DNA of 64,000 nt, taken from contig JAWKQO010000003.1 of the NCBI GenBank assembly GCA_041390105.1, forward strand, positions 774,372 through 838,371, read 5' to 3'. The DNA comes from Gemmatimonadota bacterium (GTDB lineage Bacteria; Gemmatimonadota; Gemmatimonadetes; Longimicrobiales; Gaopeijiaceae). Below are positions 1-9,137 of this stretch, piece after piece (within the stretch, counting starts at the first letter, position 1; the number at the start of each line of letters is the position of its first letter). The notes below the pieces were generated by a model. It had not been told where the DNA came from and did no database searches. It saw only the letters and a program-made list of their open reading frames with translations. The translations under genes were made by a program, and so were the position numbers.

Positions 1-1903
1 TGCCGGGAGCCAGCACGATGTCCACGGAACCGCGCCCCGCGGTCTCGTTGGTGGACGCACCGAAGAGCATGCCCCCGGCGGTCGCGAAGACGGCCCGCAC
101 GTAGGGCATGTCACCGATCATGCCTTCGACCTCCTGCACGATGCGGTTGGTCTCCTCCGCGGCCGAGCCCGGGGGCAACGTCACCATGACCCCCACGTTG
201 CCGTCGTCCACCTGCGGGAGGAACTCGTTGCCGAGGTCCGAGACCAGCGTCACCGAGCCCACCAGCGCCGCGAGCGCCGCAGCCAGCACAGCCCAACGCC
301 ACTTCAGAACCAGCCGGGCTGCCGCGCTCCGATACCATACGCGCATTCTGCCCACGAGTGCGTCGAACCCACGGAGCAGCGCCCACGATTGCAGGCCGCT
401 GGAGAAGCGGATGCGAGAGAGCTGCGCAGCCAACATCGGCACCAGTGTCAGAGCCACCGCCAGCGATGCCAGGATGGCGAAGGAGATGGTGAGGATCAGC
501 TCGCGGAAGATCAGCGCGGCCAGCCCGCTGATCAGCAGGAACGGCACCACGGCGGCGAGGTTGGTAGCCGTCGAGGCCACCACGGCGCTCTGCACCTCGG
601 AGGCCCCTTCGTGCGCGGCCTCTTCAGCTGCTTCGTGTCCCTGCTCCTTCCTGCGAAAGATGTTCTCGAGCATGACGATCGAGTTGTCGATCAGCAGACC
701 CACGCCGAGCGCCAAGCCACCCAGGCTCATGATGTTCAGCGTCAGACGCCCGATGCCCATCATCATGAACGTGGCCAGCACGGCGATGGGAATGGCCAAC
801 CCGATGATGAACGTCTTGCGCAGCGAGCCCAAGAACAGGAACACCACGATCATGGCCAGCACGGCGCCGCCCAGGGCAGCGCTCTGCACTGCCCGGATCG
901 AGTTCCGGATGAACGTGGCTTGGTTCTGGATGGTCTGGCGGTCAATGTCACCGGGCACGAATCCGGACGCGCGCAGCTCCTGGAGGCGCTGCTCCACCTG
1001 TTCGGCCACCGAGACCGTGTTGGCGTTCGGTTGCTTGCGGACCGAGATCTTGACCGCCGGGACGCCGTTCAGGCGCGCCCACAGTCGCTGTTCCCGATGC
1101 GTATCGGAGATCTGTGCGATCTCGGATAGCGGAATGCGGCCGCCGCCCCCGGTGGGCAGCAGGACCGCCCGCACGTCGTCCACCGTTCGGAACTTCCCGC
1201 TGGTCTTGCCCACGATCTCCCGTGTGGGTGAGGAGACCCGGCCGGCGGCGACGTCCTGATTGGCCGCACGCACAGCGTCGATGACCTGGGACACGGTGAG
1301 TCCGTAGGAGCGGAGGCGCTCCTGGTCCAGCACCACTTGGATCTCACGCACCAACCCGCCGGAGATGTCGACGGAGGCTACACCCTGGATGGTCAAGAGC
1401 TGAGGCTGCAGACGATACTCGACCCAGTCGCGCAGCGAGATCAGGTCGCGGGTGTTGGACGAGAAGGCCGCCTCGAAGACGGGCGACTGCGACGGGTCGA
1501 ACTTGAATACCGTCGGTGGATCGGCTTCCTCCGGCAGTGCGGCCCGGGCCCGGTCCAGGTTCTTGGACGCGTCCTGGAGCGCGAAGTCCATGTCGGTGCC
1601 GTAGGCGAAGTTCAGGCTGACGCTCACGCGCCCTTCCTGGACCTCGGTTTCCATCTTCACGAGGTCCTCGGTGGTGGAGAGTGCCGCCTCCAGCGGCTTC
1701 GCCACCGTCTCCTCCAGGACCTGGGGCTCCACGCCCCGGTTGTTCACCGAGGCCCGCACCTGCGGATAGACGATGGTGGGAAGCAGATCGAGCGGCAGCC
1801 CCGACAGGAAGAACAGGCCCAGGACGATCACGACGGACGTCAGCATCACGGTGCCGACCGGGCGTTGGATGGAGAGGCTCGGGAGCCCCCGACGCGTCTT
1901 CAT
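1..1903 (-). CDS. RND (HAE1-type) multidrug efflux permease, 3' end cut by window edge
   Basis: Inner-membrane proton-driven pump of a tripartite efflux system. About 634 N-terminal residues lie in the window; the C-terminal part runs off the left edge. The protein opens with a basic stretch and TM1, followed by the porter domain with the signature near residues 40-60 (LPTIVYPQVRASVNN). TM segments 2-6 follow, including the TM4 motif LLIDNSIVMLENIF, where the pair seen as DD in AcrB is DN, as in many HAE1 family members. The start ATG (1901-1903) overlaps the stop of the upstream membrane-fusion gene in an ATGA, indicating translational coupling. Substrate is unknown. The family assignment is firm. 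Confidence 0.93.
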   Translation of the reverse strand, partial: MKTRRGLPSLSIQRPVGTVMLTSVVIVLGLFFLSGLPLDLLPTIVYPQVRASVNNRGVEPQVLEETVAKPLEAALSTTEDLVKMETEVQEGRVSVSLNFAYGTDMDFALQDASKNLDRARAALPEEADPPTVFKFDPSQSPVFEAAFSSNTRDLISLRDWVEYRLQPQLLTIQGVASVDISGGLVREIQVVLDQERLRSYGLTVSQVIDAVRAANQDVAAGRVSSPTREIVGKTSGKFRTVDDVRAVLLPTGGGGRIPLSEIAQISDTHREQRLWARLNGVPAVKISVRKQPNANTVSVAEQVEQRLQELRASGFVPGDIDRQTIQNQATFIRNSIRAVQSAALGGAVLAMIVVFLFLGSLRKTFIIGLAIPIAVLATFMMMGIGRLTLNIMSLGGLALGVGLLIDNSIVMLENIFRRKEQGHEAAEEAAHEGASEVQSAVVASTATNLAAVVPFLLISGLAALIFRELILTISFAILASLAVALTLVPMLAAQLSRIRFSSGLQSWALLRGFDALVGRMRVWYRSAAARLVLKWRWAVLAAALAALVGSVTLVSDLGNEFLPQVDDGNVGVMVTLPPGSAAEETNRIVQEVEGMIGDMPYVRAVFATAGGMLFGASTNETAGRGSVDIVLAPG

Positions 1904-3057
1904 GTCCCGCTTCTCCGGCTGGAGTCGCCCGGCTCCCCACCGACCTCACCGCCCCCCGCACCACCGGGTGTTTGCACGCGCACCTCCGCCCCGTCGCGGA
2001 GCTGGTTGTTCCCGGCCGTGACCACGCGCTCGCCGGAGCGCAGGCCCTCGACGACCTCGACCCGGCCCATGGAGTTCAGGCCGGTGGTTACCGTACGGCG
2101 CACGGCGTGCCCGTCCTCGACCACGAACACGGCGGCCGAGCCGCTGCCCCCGACGATGGCGGAGGCGGGTACCAACAGAACGCCGTCATGTGCCTGCAGC
2201 GCGAAGGTGGTTCGCGCCAGGAAGCCCGGTCGCGCCAGGCGCGCAGCTTCTCCCTCCAGAGCCACCTCCACGGGAACCAGACGGGTCGCGGGATCTGCTG
2301 TCGGGAAGATGCGCCGGATCCGCCCCCGCAATTCCCGATTCGCAAACGCGTCCAGCGCCACGTCCACCGAGTCACCGACCGCCAGCTCGACCACGTCGAG
2401 CTCCGAGACCCCGACGCGGACGACGATCGTGGACAGATCGGCCAACGTGAACAGCCGCGTTTGCGGCGCCACGATGTCTCCGGCTTCGACGCGCTTCTCG
2501 GTCACCACCCCCCGGATGGGAGCACGCACCGTGGCGTAGCCCACGCGGGTCTTCACCTGATCCAATTGGGCGCGCGCCGCGGAATAGGCCGTGCGGTCGC
2601 GCTCGTACTCGGGCAGCGTGATGACCTGTCGTTCCCGCAGACGTTCGGACCGCTGGAATGCGGCTTCGGCCACCTGGAAGGCGGCTTCCGCCGCGGCCAG
2701 CTGCGCCTGGAGCTCGCGGTCGTCCAAGCGCGCCATCACGGCGCCTTCCTGCACCACCGCGCCCTCCTCGGCATGGATCGACAGGATGGCACCGCTGAGA
2801 AGGCTGTTGACTCCCACCGTGCGGATCGGCTCCACCACACCGGCGACGCTCACCGATTGGGCGATGGACCCCGTCTCCACGGGCACGACCTCTACGGGCG
2901 TCGGCCCCCCTGGCCCCCGCGGCCCGCCCCCGGGGCGTCCTCCCCCCCCTCGCTGCGGCGCGGCGGGTGGCTCCTCGCCGCCCCCACCACAGGCCAGCGA
3001 CGCCAGGACCACCGCCAGCGCCAACGCGCGTCCGCCCCTCATTGCAAGCCCGATCAT
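1900..3057 (-). CDS. RND efflux periplasmic adaptor (membrane fusion) lipoprotein
   Basis: Adaptor linking the RND pump to the outer-membrane channel. The 385-residue protein has a lipobox ending at C23 (ASLAC), then a glycine/proline-rich linker. A barrel-sandwich/lipoyl half (about 65-105, SGAILSIHAEEGAVV), a helical hairpin (about 110-165), the second lipoyl half (YATVRAPIRGVVTEK) and the beta-barrel and membrane-proximal domains follow. It is the middle gene of an operon: its start overlaps the TolC-like stop and its stop overlaps the RND start, both by ATGA. An alternative start at Met6 would still give a good lipoprotein signal. The lipid anchor suggests inner-membrane attachment, as in AcrA/MexA. 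Confidence 0.92.
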   Translation of the reverse strand: MIGLAMRGGRALALAVVLASLACGGGGEEPPAAPQRGGGGRPGGGPRGPGGPTPVEVVPVETGSIAQSVSVAGVVEPIRTVGVNSLLSGAILSIHAEEGAVVQEGAVMARLDDRELQAQLAAAEAAFQVAEAAFQRSERLRERQVITLPEYERDRTAYSAARAQLDQVKTRVGYATVRAPIRGVVTEKRVEAGDIVAPQTRLFTLADLSTIVVRVGVSELDVVELAVGDSVDVALDAFANRELRGRIRRIFPTADPATRLVPVEVALEGEAARLARPGFLARTTFALQAHDGVLLVPASAIVGGSGSAAVFVVEDGHAVRRTVTTGLNSMGRVEVVEGLRSGERVVTAGNNQLRDGAEVRVQTPGGAGGGEVGGEPGDSSRRSGT

Positions 3058-4349
3058 CGCGCTCCGATCCGTTTTCCGAGAATGGCCTCGAGACGGGCCA
3101 CCGAAGTTCCCAGGGCTTGCCGAGCCAGCACCCGGCTGATCTCCGCATCCGCCAGCGTCACCTGCGACGTCTGCAGGTCCAGGATGGTGGCCGCGCCGAT
3201 CTGATAACGCTCCTCCTGCACGCGGAGGTCTTCCTGTGCCAGCTCGACCGAGCGGTCGGCGATCCGCACCCTCTGCTCGGCGGCTTCGATGGTGAGCACC
3301 GCCGTCTCCACGTCCGCACGTGCGGCGATGCGCGCGTCCTCGGCGCGGCCGCGCGCTGCTCGCTCGGCAGCCTCGGTGCGCTGCAGAGCCGCTTCCCGTT
3401 GGAAGCCGTTCAGCACCGGCAGGGAGACGGTGAGGCGGAGATTCCAGCTCCGCTCCTTGGGCGGGAAGTTGAACGCGAACCAGTCGTAGCCACCGGCGAG
3501 CTGCGCACTCGGCAGATAGCCGGTGTAGCTGGCCAGATGATCGGCTTGGCGACTGCGGAGTGTGGCTTCGGCCGCGAGGACGATGGGAGAGGAAGCGAGC
3601 GCTTCCGCCACCAACGACTCGGCGCTGGGCAAGGCCGGGGCACGATCGGGAAGTGCCGCTTCCGCCGGTCGGACCTCCCCTTCGATGCCGACCCGGCGAC
3701 CCAGCTGTAGCGCGGCGCCGCGCCAGCCGGCGTTCGCCTCCAGAACCGCGAGCTGGGCGTTGCCCCGCTCCAGCTCAGCCCGCAGAGCGTCCGAGCGAGT
3801 GGCTGTGCCCACCTCCAGACGGGTCTGGGCGAAGGAGAGCTGCTGCTCGGCGCGCGCCAGCCGCTGCTCGGCCGCCTTGACCAGCTCGCCAGCGGCGGCC
3901 GCATCGTAGTAGGCCTGGGTGGTGGTGAGGATCGTCTGGAACCGCTCGGCAATGAGATCGGCGTCGGCTGCGGCGACACCGGCGCCCGCGGAGCGGTTCT
4001 GAGCGAAACGCCGGCCCCCCGCGAAGAGCGTCAGTCCGGCCTGGGCCTGTGCGCTGAAGTTCTGGGAAACCAGTTGGCCGGTGGCCTGGTCGAAGCGCTC
4101 ATTGCTGGAGTTGGCGTAGGTCCCGCCGAGGGAGAGCGAGGGAAGCCAGGACCCCCGCGAAGTGAGGAGGGTGGACCCCGCCTGCGCGCGACCCGACCGG
4201 GCGTCCAGCATCCCGGGAGCGACCTCGAGCGCGAGCGCGATGGCCTGGTCCAGCGTCAGTACCTGCGGCTCCTGGGCAGCCCCTGCGTGAGTGTGCCCCA
4301 GACCGGCGCCGAGAGCCAGCACGACCACGACCTGCGAACGTTTCCTCAC
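3054..4349 (-). CDS. TolC-family outer membrane efflux protein
   Basis: Outer-membrane channel of the tripartite pump and first gene of the operon. It contains two OEP repeats rich in long amphipathic helices (Ala/Arg/Gln/Glu-rich) with strand regions such as LFAGGRRFAQNRSAGAG and SYTGYLPSAQLAGGYDW. I chose the GTG at 4347-4349 because it is preceded by an AAGGTG-like ribosome site and places a typical signal peptide (RKRSQVVVVLALGAGLG, then AGA/AQ) at the N-terminus. An in-frame ATG at 4404-4406 would add a 19-residue arginine-rich extension before the signal peptide. The stop overlaps the adaptor start. Confidence 0.9.
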   Translation of the reverse strand: MRKRSQVVVVLALGAGLGHTHAGAAQEPQVLTLDQAIALALEVAPGMLDARSGRAQAGSTLLTSRGSWLPSLSLGGTYANSSNERFDQATGQLVSQNFSAQAQAGLTLFAGGRRFAQNRSAGAGVAAADADLIAERFQTILTTTQAYYDAAAAGELVKAAEQRLARAEQQLSFAQTRLEVGTATRSDALRAELERGNAQLAVLEANAGWRGAALQLGRRVGIEGEVRPAEAALPDRAPALPSAESLVAEALASSPIVLAAEATLRSRQADHLASYTGYLPSAQLAGGYDWFAFNFPPKERSWNLRLTVSLPVLNGFQREAALQRTEAAERAARGRAEDARIAARADVETAVLTIEAAEQRVRIADRSVELAQEDLRVQEERYQIGAATILDLQTSQVTLADAEISRVLARQALGTSVARLEAILGKRIGAR

Positions 4350-4423
4350 CCCGTCACCTTGCTGTCGTTGGACACCGGCTCGGCGGTCACGCACACGTCG
4401 AGTCACTAGCGACAGCAGAGCGG

Positions 4424-4431
4424 GAACGTTC
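4424..4431. promoter_or_regulatory. Candidate operator palindrome upstream of efflux operon
   Basis: GAACGTTC is a perfect 8-bp palindrome lying within TAACGAACGTTC when read on the minus strand, about 75 bp upstream of the chosen TolC start. Efflux operons are often controlled by local repressors, but no regulator gene is visible here, so a role is only a guess. Confidence 0.25.
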
Positions 4432-4450
4432 GTTAGGGGGCCGGAGACAT

Positions 4451-4480
4451 GATCCCCGGCGACCCCCCGGGGTGGGGATC
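4451..4480 (-). terminator. Possible hairpin terminator of patatin gene
   Basis: GATCCCC (4451-4457) pairs with GGGGATC (4474-4480), which overlaps the stop codon of the leftward patatin gene. The loop is C/G-rich and there is no T-run after the stem, so this is a weak candidate. Confidence 0.3.
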
Positions 4481-5357
4481 AGCGAGGGCCCAACACCCCC
4501 TCCAGCGCGGTGCGCGTGGCCCGGTACCCCTCCTCCAGGAAGAACTTCACCTGGTCGAAGGCGAAGGCCGAGTAGGCGTCCACCGACGGACGTACGTAGA
4601 TGAGCCGCGGCCCCTCCCATCGGGCCACCTGCTCGCGCCGCCGCCCCCCGGACATGATGGCGAAGACGCGTTCGTGGATGGCGATCAGACCGTCGGACAC
4701 GGTCTTCTCCGCATCCGCCTCCGGTCCCGCTCCCACATCGATGGCGAGGATGGTGCCCGCCCCGAGCTCGCGGGCCCGCTCGATGGGCAGCGCGTCGACC
4801 GTCCCCCCGTCCACGTAGATGCGCTCGCCGATGCGGGCGGGGGGAAAGAGTACCGGAAGGGCTGCCGAGGCGTAGCAGGCCTCCTGCACCGAGGCGTCGG
4901 TGCGCGCACCCGTGCCGAACCACTCCGTGGTGCCGCTGGCCAGGTCCACCGCGTTGACCTGGAGCGGCAGCTTGAGGTCGTCCCAGGTGCCGTGAGGGAG
5001 CACTCGCTCGGCGTAGGCTCGCAGCGCCTCTCCGTGGAAGACCGACTCCTCCCGAATGCCGTTCACCCAGATCACGCCGCGGTTCAGCCGGACGATGTCC
5101 TCCTTCTTGAGGGACAGCCCCAGACGCACCAACTGCCGCCACTCCATCCCGCCGGCCACCGCCGCCCCGATCAGGGCTCCGATGCTGGTGCCGATGATGC
5201 CGGCCACCTCGAGACCGGCCTCGCGCACCGCCTCCCAGGCGCCGACGTGAGCGACGCCGCGGACACCCCCACCCCCCAGCACCACCCACAGGGGCCCGGG
5301 GAGCGGCTGGGGGGCGCCGGACGAAGCTGGCGACGGAGGGGATGTGCGAGGTGTCAT
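4479..5357 (-). CDS. Patatin-like phospholipase (RssA-type)
   Basis: Predicted serine lipid acyl hydrolase of the bacterial patatin family. The 292-residue protein shows the oxyanion-hole glycine run (LGGGGVRG, about 27-34), the nucleophile elbow GTSIG (Ser58) and the dyad aspartate in DGG (Asp183). No signal peptide is seen, so a cytoplasmic or membrane-peripheral location is likely. The ATG at 5355-5357 is preferred because the conserved domain begins about 20 residues downstream; an in-frame ATG at 5444 would add 29 residues that overlap the suf promoter. It is divergent from the suf operon. Physiological substrate is unknown. Confidence 0.88.
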   Translation of the reverse strand: MTPRTSPPSPASSGAPQPLPGPLWVVLGGGGVRGVAHVGAWEAVREAGLEVAGIIGTSIGALIGAAVAGGMEWRQLVRLGLSLKKEDIVRLNRGVIWVNGIREESVFHGEALRAYAERVLPHGTWDDLKLPLQVNAVDLASGTTEWFGTGARTDASVQEACYASAALPVLFPPARIGERIYVDGGTVDALPIERARELGAGTILAIDVGAGPEADAEKTVSDGLIAIHERVFAIMSGGRRREQVARWEGPRLIYVRPSVDAYSAFAFDQVKFFLEEGYRATRTALEGVLGPR

Positions 5358-5429
5358 CGGCCCAAGATGACGCTGGCGGGACCCCCTTCGCCAACCCCAC
5401 GGAAATGCCCCAAAACAAACGTTTTCAGC

Positions 5430-5458
5430 TTGACGTGGAGGCATTGCCGACGTACGCT
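5430..5458 (+). promoter_or_regulatory. Candidate sigma70-type promoter of the suf operon
   Basis: TTGACG (5430-5435) and TACGCT (5453-5458) are spaced by 17 bp and lie 111-139 bp upstream of the sufC start. The segment is noticeably AT-richer than its surroundings. The -10 match is only partial. Confidence 0.4.
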
Positions 5459-5466
5459 TATGAAAC

Positions 5467-5479
5467 TAAGAATCATTCT
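5467..5479. promoter_or_regulatory. Fur-like palindrome overlapping the suf transcription start
   Basis: AAGAATCATTCTT is a perfect 6-1-6 inverted repeat. It sits 8-20 bp downstream of the candidate -10 element, so a bound repressor would cover the transcription start. Its core AATCATT resembles the centre of Fur boxes. Iron-responsive control of suf operons is known in other bacteria; the link here is inference. Confidence 0.4.
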
Positions 5480-5568
5480 TGTTTAGCAGCGGTCTCCCGG
5501 CGGGGCCGCTGCTTCTCGTCTCCGCCTGCGGCGGTCCATACAGACACCGAACCGGCTCCCGATCCCAC

Positions 5569-6342
5569 ATGTCCGACACGCCCATCCTGAAGATCTCCGG
5601 ACTCGAAGCCAAGGTGGCTGAAGAGGACCTCGACATCCTGCGAGGTGTGGACCTCGAGATCCGCCCCGGAGAGATCCACGCCATCATGGGGCCCAACGGC
5701 TCCGGCAAGAGCACGTTGGCCAAAGTGCTCATGGGTCATCCCGGATACGAGGCCACCGCGGGTACGGTGCTCTACCAGGGGCAGGATCTCCTGGAGCTGG
5801 AGCCCGATGAGCGCGCCCGCGCCGGCATCTTCCTGGCCTTCCAGTATCCGGTCGACATCCCGGGCGTCTCCATCGCGAATTTCTTGCGCGCGGCCCAGCA
5901 GGCACGGCTGCCCGAAGGAGAGGAGTTGGATCTCTTCGACTTCCAGGACGAGTTGATCGCTGCGATGGAGCTACTCGAGATGGACACGTCGTTCGCCGAG
6001 CGCTCCGTCAACGACGGATTCAGCGGCGGTGAGAAGAAGCGGAACGAGATCCTGCAGATGGCCATGCTCAAGCCCACGCTGGCGCTCATGGACGAGACCG
6101 ATTCCGGACTCGACATCGACGCCCTCAAGATCGTGGCGGCCGGGGTCAACGCGCTCAAGAAGGAGCGCCCCGAGATGGCCGTGCTGTTGATCACGCACTA
6201 CCAACGGCTCCTCAACTACATCAAGCCCGACATCGTGCACGTCATGGTGAAGGGTCAGATCGTGCGCTCGGGCGGGCCCGAGGTGGCGCTGGAGCTGGAG
6301 TCCGAGGGATACGCCGAGTATCGCGAGCCGGTCGGCGCCTGA
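5569..6342 (+). CDS. sufC: Fe-S cluster assembly ATPase SufC
   Basis: ABC-type ATPase of the SufBCD scaffold that drives Fe-S cluster assembly in the cytoplasm. The 257-residue protein has Walker A (GPNGSGKST, about 41-49), the Q-loop region (FQYPVDIPGV), the signature FSGGEKKRNE, and Walker B where the usual D-E follows ALM (MDETDSGLD). The ATG at 5569 gives the standard SufC N-terminus; a longer frame from 5479 adds 30 residues of untypical sequence inside the leader. It is the first gene of the operon, 31 bp before sufB. Confidence 0.96.
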   Translation: MSDTPILKISGLEAKVAEEDLDILRGVDLEIRPGEIHAIMGPNGSGKSTLAKVLMGHPGYEATAGTVLYQGQDLLELEPDERARAGIFLAFQYPVDIPGVSIANFLRAAQQARLPEGEELDLFDFQDELIAAMELLEMDTSFAERSVNDGFSGGEKKRNEILQMAMLKPTLALMDETDSGLDIDALKIVAAGVNALKKERPEMAVLLITHYQRLLNYIKPDIVHVMVKGQIVRSGGPEVALELESEGYAEYREPVGA

Positions 6343-6373
6343 GCCGCGCCGCTCGCGACCACGGAGACGAACG

Positions 6374-7789
6374 ATGCCTGAGAATGAGCTGGTCGAGGGA
6401 CTGCAACTCGACGAATACAAGTACCACTTCATCACCGAGGACGAACCGCTCTTCCGGTCCGATCGTGGGCTGAACGAGAAGGTGGTCCGGGAGATCTCGG
6501 CGCAGAAGGGCGAACCCGAGTGGATGCTCGAGTTCCGACTCAAGGCGCTGGAGATCTACAATTCCAAGCCGATGCCGGCTTGGGGTGCGGACCTGTCCAA
6601 TCTCGAAGCGGTCCTCGATCAGATCTACTTCTATGTGCGGCCGCAGGAGAGGATGGAGCGCTCCTGGGACGACGTGCCCCAGTCCATCAAGGACACGTTC
6701 GAGAAGCTGGGGATTCCCGAGGCGGAGCGGAACATCCTGGCCGGGGTGGGCGCCCAGTACGAATCCGAGATGGTCTACCACTCGCTGAAGGAGGAGTGGA
6801 CCAAGCAGGGCGTCATCTTCGACTCCATCGAGGACGGCCTCAAGAACCATCCAGAGCTGTTCCGGAAGTACTTCGCCACGGTGGTGCCGCCGGCCGACAA
6901 CAAGTTCGCGGCCATGAACTCGGCGGTGTGGTCGGGAGGCTCGTTCGTCTACATCCCCAAAGGCGTCCAGCTGGAGACGCCGCTGCAGGCCTACTTCCGG
7001 GTCAATCAGGAGCAGATGGGGCAGTTCGAGCGCACGCTGATCATCGTGGAAGAAGGTGCGCGCGCGCACTACATCGAAGGGTGCACCGCGCCCGTCTACT
7101 CGACGGACTCGTTCCACTCGGGCGTGATCGAGATCGTGGTGATGCCGGGGGCCCACTTCCGCTACACCACCATCCAGAACTGGTCCAACAACATGTACAA
7201 CCTCGTGACCCAGCGGGCGCTGGTGCACGAGCACGGGACCATGGAGTGGCTGGACGGCAACCTGGGCTCCAAGGTCACCATGAAGTACCCGTCCTGCTAC
7301 CTGGTCGGTGAGGGAGCGCACGGCTCCATCCTCTCCATCGCCTATGCGGGGAACGGTCAGCACCAGGATACGGGTGGCAAGATCATCCACGCCGCGCCGC
7401 ACACCACGTCTTCGATCGTCTCCAAGTCGATCTCGAAGGGCACCGGGCGCTCGTCCTACCGGGGGCTCTGCAAGGTCTACGAGGGCGCTACCGGGACCAA
7501 GGCGAACGTGGAGTGCGACGCGCTGCTCATCAACGACACCTCGCGCACGGACACCTATCCGTACATCGAGATCGAAGAGAAGGACGCCAACGTCGGGCAC
7601 GAAGCCACGGTGTCCAAGATCGGCGACGAGCAGCTGTTCTATCTGACCAGCCGCGGCATTCCCGAAGACGAAGCCATGGCGCTGATCGTGCGCGGGTTCA
7701 TCGAGCCCATCGCCAAGCAGCTGCCCTTGGAGTACGCAGTCGAGCTCAATCGCCTGATCGAGCTCGAGATGGAAGGATCGGTGGGTTGA
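6374..7789 (+). CDS. sufB: Fe-S cluster assembly protein SufB
   Basis: Core scaffold subunit of the SufBC2D complex. The 471-residue length is normal for SufB. Recognisable blocks include the N-terminal helical domain, the beta-helix region AVWSGGSFVYIPKGV, the conserved cysteine in YIEGCTAP, and C-terminal motifs SRTDTYPYIEIEEKDANVGH and SRGIPEDEAMALIVRGF. A GGAGA-type ribosome site precedes the ATG. It lies between sufC and sufD, with 7 bp to sufD. Confidence 0.97.
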   Translation: MPENELVEGLQLDEYKYHFITEDEPLFRSDRGLNEKVVREISAQKGEPEWMLEFRLKALEIYNSKPMPAWGADLSNLEAVLDQIYFYVRPQERMERSWDDVPQSIKDTFEKLGIPEAERNILAGVGAQYESEMVYHSLKEEWTKQGVIFDSIEDGLKNHPELFRKYFATVVPPADNKFAAMNSAVWSGGSFVYIPKGVQLETPLQAYFRVNQEQMGQFERTLIIVEEGARAHYIEGCTAPVYSTDSFHSGVIEIVVMPGAHFRYTTIQNWSNNMYNLVTQRALVHEHGTMEWLDGNLGSKVTMKYPSCYLVGEGAHGSILSIAYAGNGQHQDTGGKIIHAAPHTTSSIVSKSISKGTGRSSYRGLCKVYEGATGTKANVECDALLINDTSRTDTYPYIEIEEKDANVGHEATVSKIGDEQLFYLTSRGIPEDEAMALIVRGFIEPIAKQLPLEYAVELNRLIELEMEGSVG

Positions 7790-7796
7790 GCCAACG

Positions 7797-9137
7797 ATGA
7801 CGAGCGTGACGACGATGGCCCCCGAGGGGGTGACGGCAGCACTGAACCGGGACGCGGCCGAGGCGCGGGCCCAGGGGGCGCCCGAGTGGCTGCGGCAGCG
7901 GCGCCTGGAGGCATGGGAGACCTACGAGTCGCTGCCCTTCCCCACCACCACGCTCGAGCATTGGCGCTACACCGACGTGAAGCGCGTGCTGAAGATCCAG
8001 GACCTGTCCCTGGGCGAGGGACCTCGGGCTTTGGCCCCCGAGGCCTTTCCGGCCGGGCTGCGCGAGGCCATGGACGCGGACCGCAGCGCCGCCGGCCACG
8101 CGGTCGAGGTGGACGGGTGCCTGGTGCACGTGGATCTGGATCCGGAGCTCCAAGCCCGCGGCGTGCTGTTGCTGTCGCTGCGCGAGGCGGCGCACACCCA
8201 CGCGGAACTGATCCAGAGTCACTTGGAGCAGGCCGTGCCCGCCTCGGAGGGCAAGTTCCAGGCGTTGAACGCGGCCCTCTGGCAGGACGGCGTGCTTCTG
8301 TACTTGCCCGCCAACGTGCAGCTGGACCTGCCGGTGCGGGTGACGCGTTGGGCGTCGGAGGCGGGCACGGCGTATTTCACGCGCACGCTGCTCATCGCTG
8401 AACGCGGGAGCCGCGCCTCTTTCGTCGACGAGATCCTCTCGCCGGACTTCGAGCGCCAGACGTTCCATTCCTCGGCGGTCGAGATGTTCGCCGAGGATGG
8501 CGCCCAGGTGCAGTACGTCTCCCTGCAGCGCATGGGGACGGGCGCCTTCCATCTGTCGCAGCAGCGCACGGTGGCCAGGCGCGACTCCACGTTGGACACG
8601 CTGAACGTGCAGCTGGGTGCTTCGGTGGCCCGCCTGGATCTGAACGCGCGCCTGCTCGGACCGGGTGCCAACAGCGATATGCTGGGGCTGTACTTCGGAG
8701 ACGGGCGCCAGCACTTCGACATGTGCACCAGCCAGGATCACGTGGCCCCCAACGCCACCTCCGACCTGCTGTACAAGGGCGCGCTCGATGGCAAGGCCCG
8801 CTCGGTCTTCCGGGGCATCATCAAGGTGCACGAGCGTGCCCAGCGGACGGATGCCTACCAGACCAATCGCAATCTGCTCTTGTCCGACCATGCGCGTGCG
8901 GACTCGCTCCCCAACCTCGAGATCGAGGCGGACGACGTGAAGTGCTCGCACGGCGCTACCGTGGGGCAGCTCGACGCGGAGGCGCTGTTCTACCTGATGA
9001 GCCGCGGGTTGCAGCGCGAGCGGGCCGAGCGTCTGGTGGTGCTGGGATTCCTGGGGGAGGTGCTGAGTCGACTGCCCCTGGGCGGCGTGGTGGACAAGGT
9101 CACCAAGGTCATCGAGTCCAAGCTGGGCCGGGCGTGA
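7797..9137 (+). CDS. sufD: Fe-S cluster assembly protein SufD
   Basis: Scaffold partner of SufB. The 446-residue protein shares the SufBD C-terminal core (DHARADSLPNLEIEADDVKCSH and SRGLQRERAERLVVLGF) and has the SufD-type N-terminus containing TLEHWRYTDVKRV. The stop codon overlaps the GTG start of the Rieske gene, indicating coupled translation. Confidence 0.95.
   Translation: MTSVTTMAPEGVTAALNRDAAEARAQGAPEWLRQRRLEAWETYESLPFPTTTLEHWRYTDVKRVLKIQDLSLGEGPRALAPEAFPAGLREAMDADRSAAGHAVEVDGCLVHVDLDPELQARGVLLLSLREAAHTHAELIQSHLEQAVPASEGKFQALNAALWQDGVLLYLPANVQLDLPVRVTRWASEAGTAYFTRTLLIAERGSRASFVDEILSPDFERQTFHSSAVEMFAEDGAQVQYVSLQRMGTGAFHLSQQRTVARRDSTLDTLNVQLGASVARLDLNARLLGPGANSDMLGLYFGDGRQHFDMCTSQDHVAPNATSDLLYKGALDGKARSVFRGIIKVHERAQRTDAYQTNRNLLLSDHARADSLPNLEIEADDVKCSHGATVGQLDAEALFYLMSRGLQRERAERLVVLGFLGEVLSRLPLGGVVDKVTKVIESKLGRA

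Noticed and set aside
108..3204. Long plus-strand frames over the efflux operon
   Set aside because: Composition is Ser/Arg/Pro-rich without motifs, while the minus strand encodes recognisable RND and adaptor proteins in ATGA overlap.
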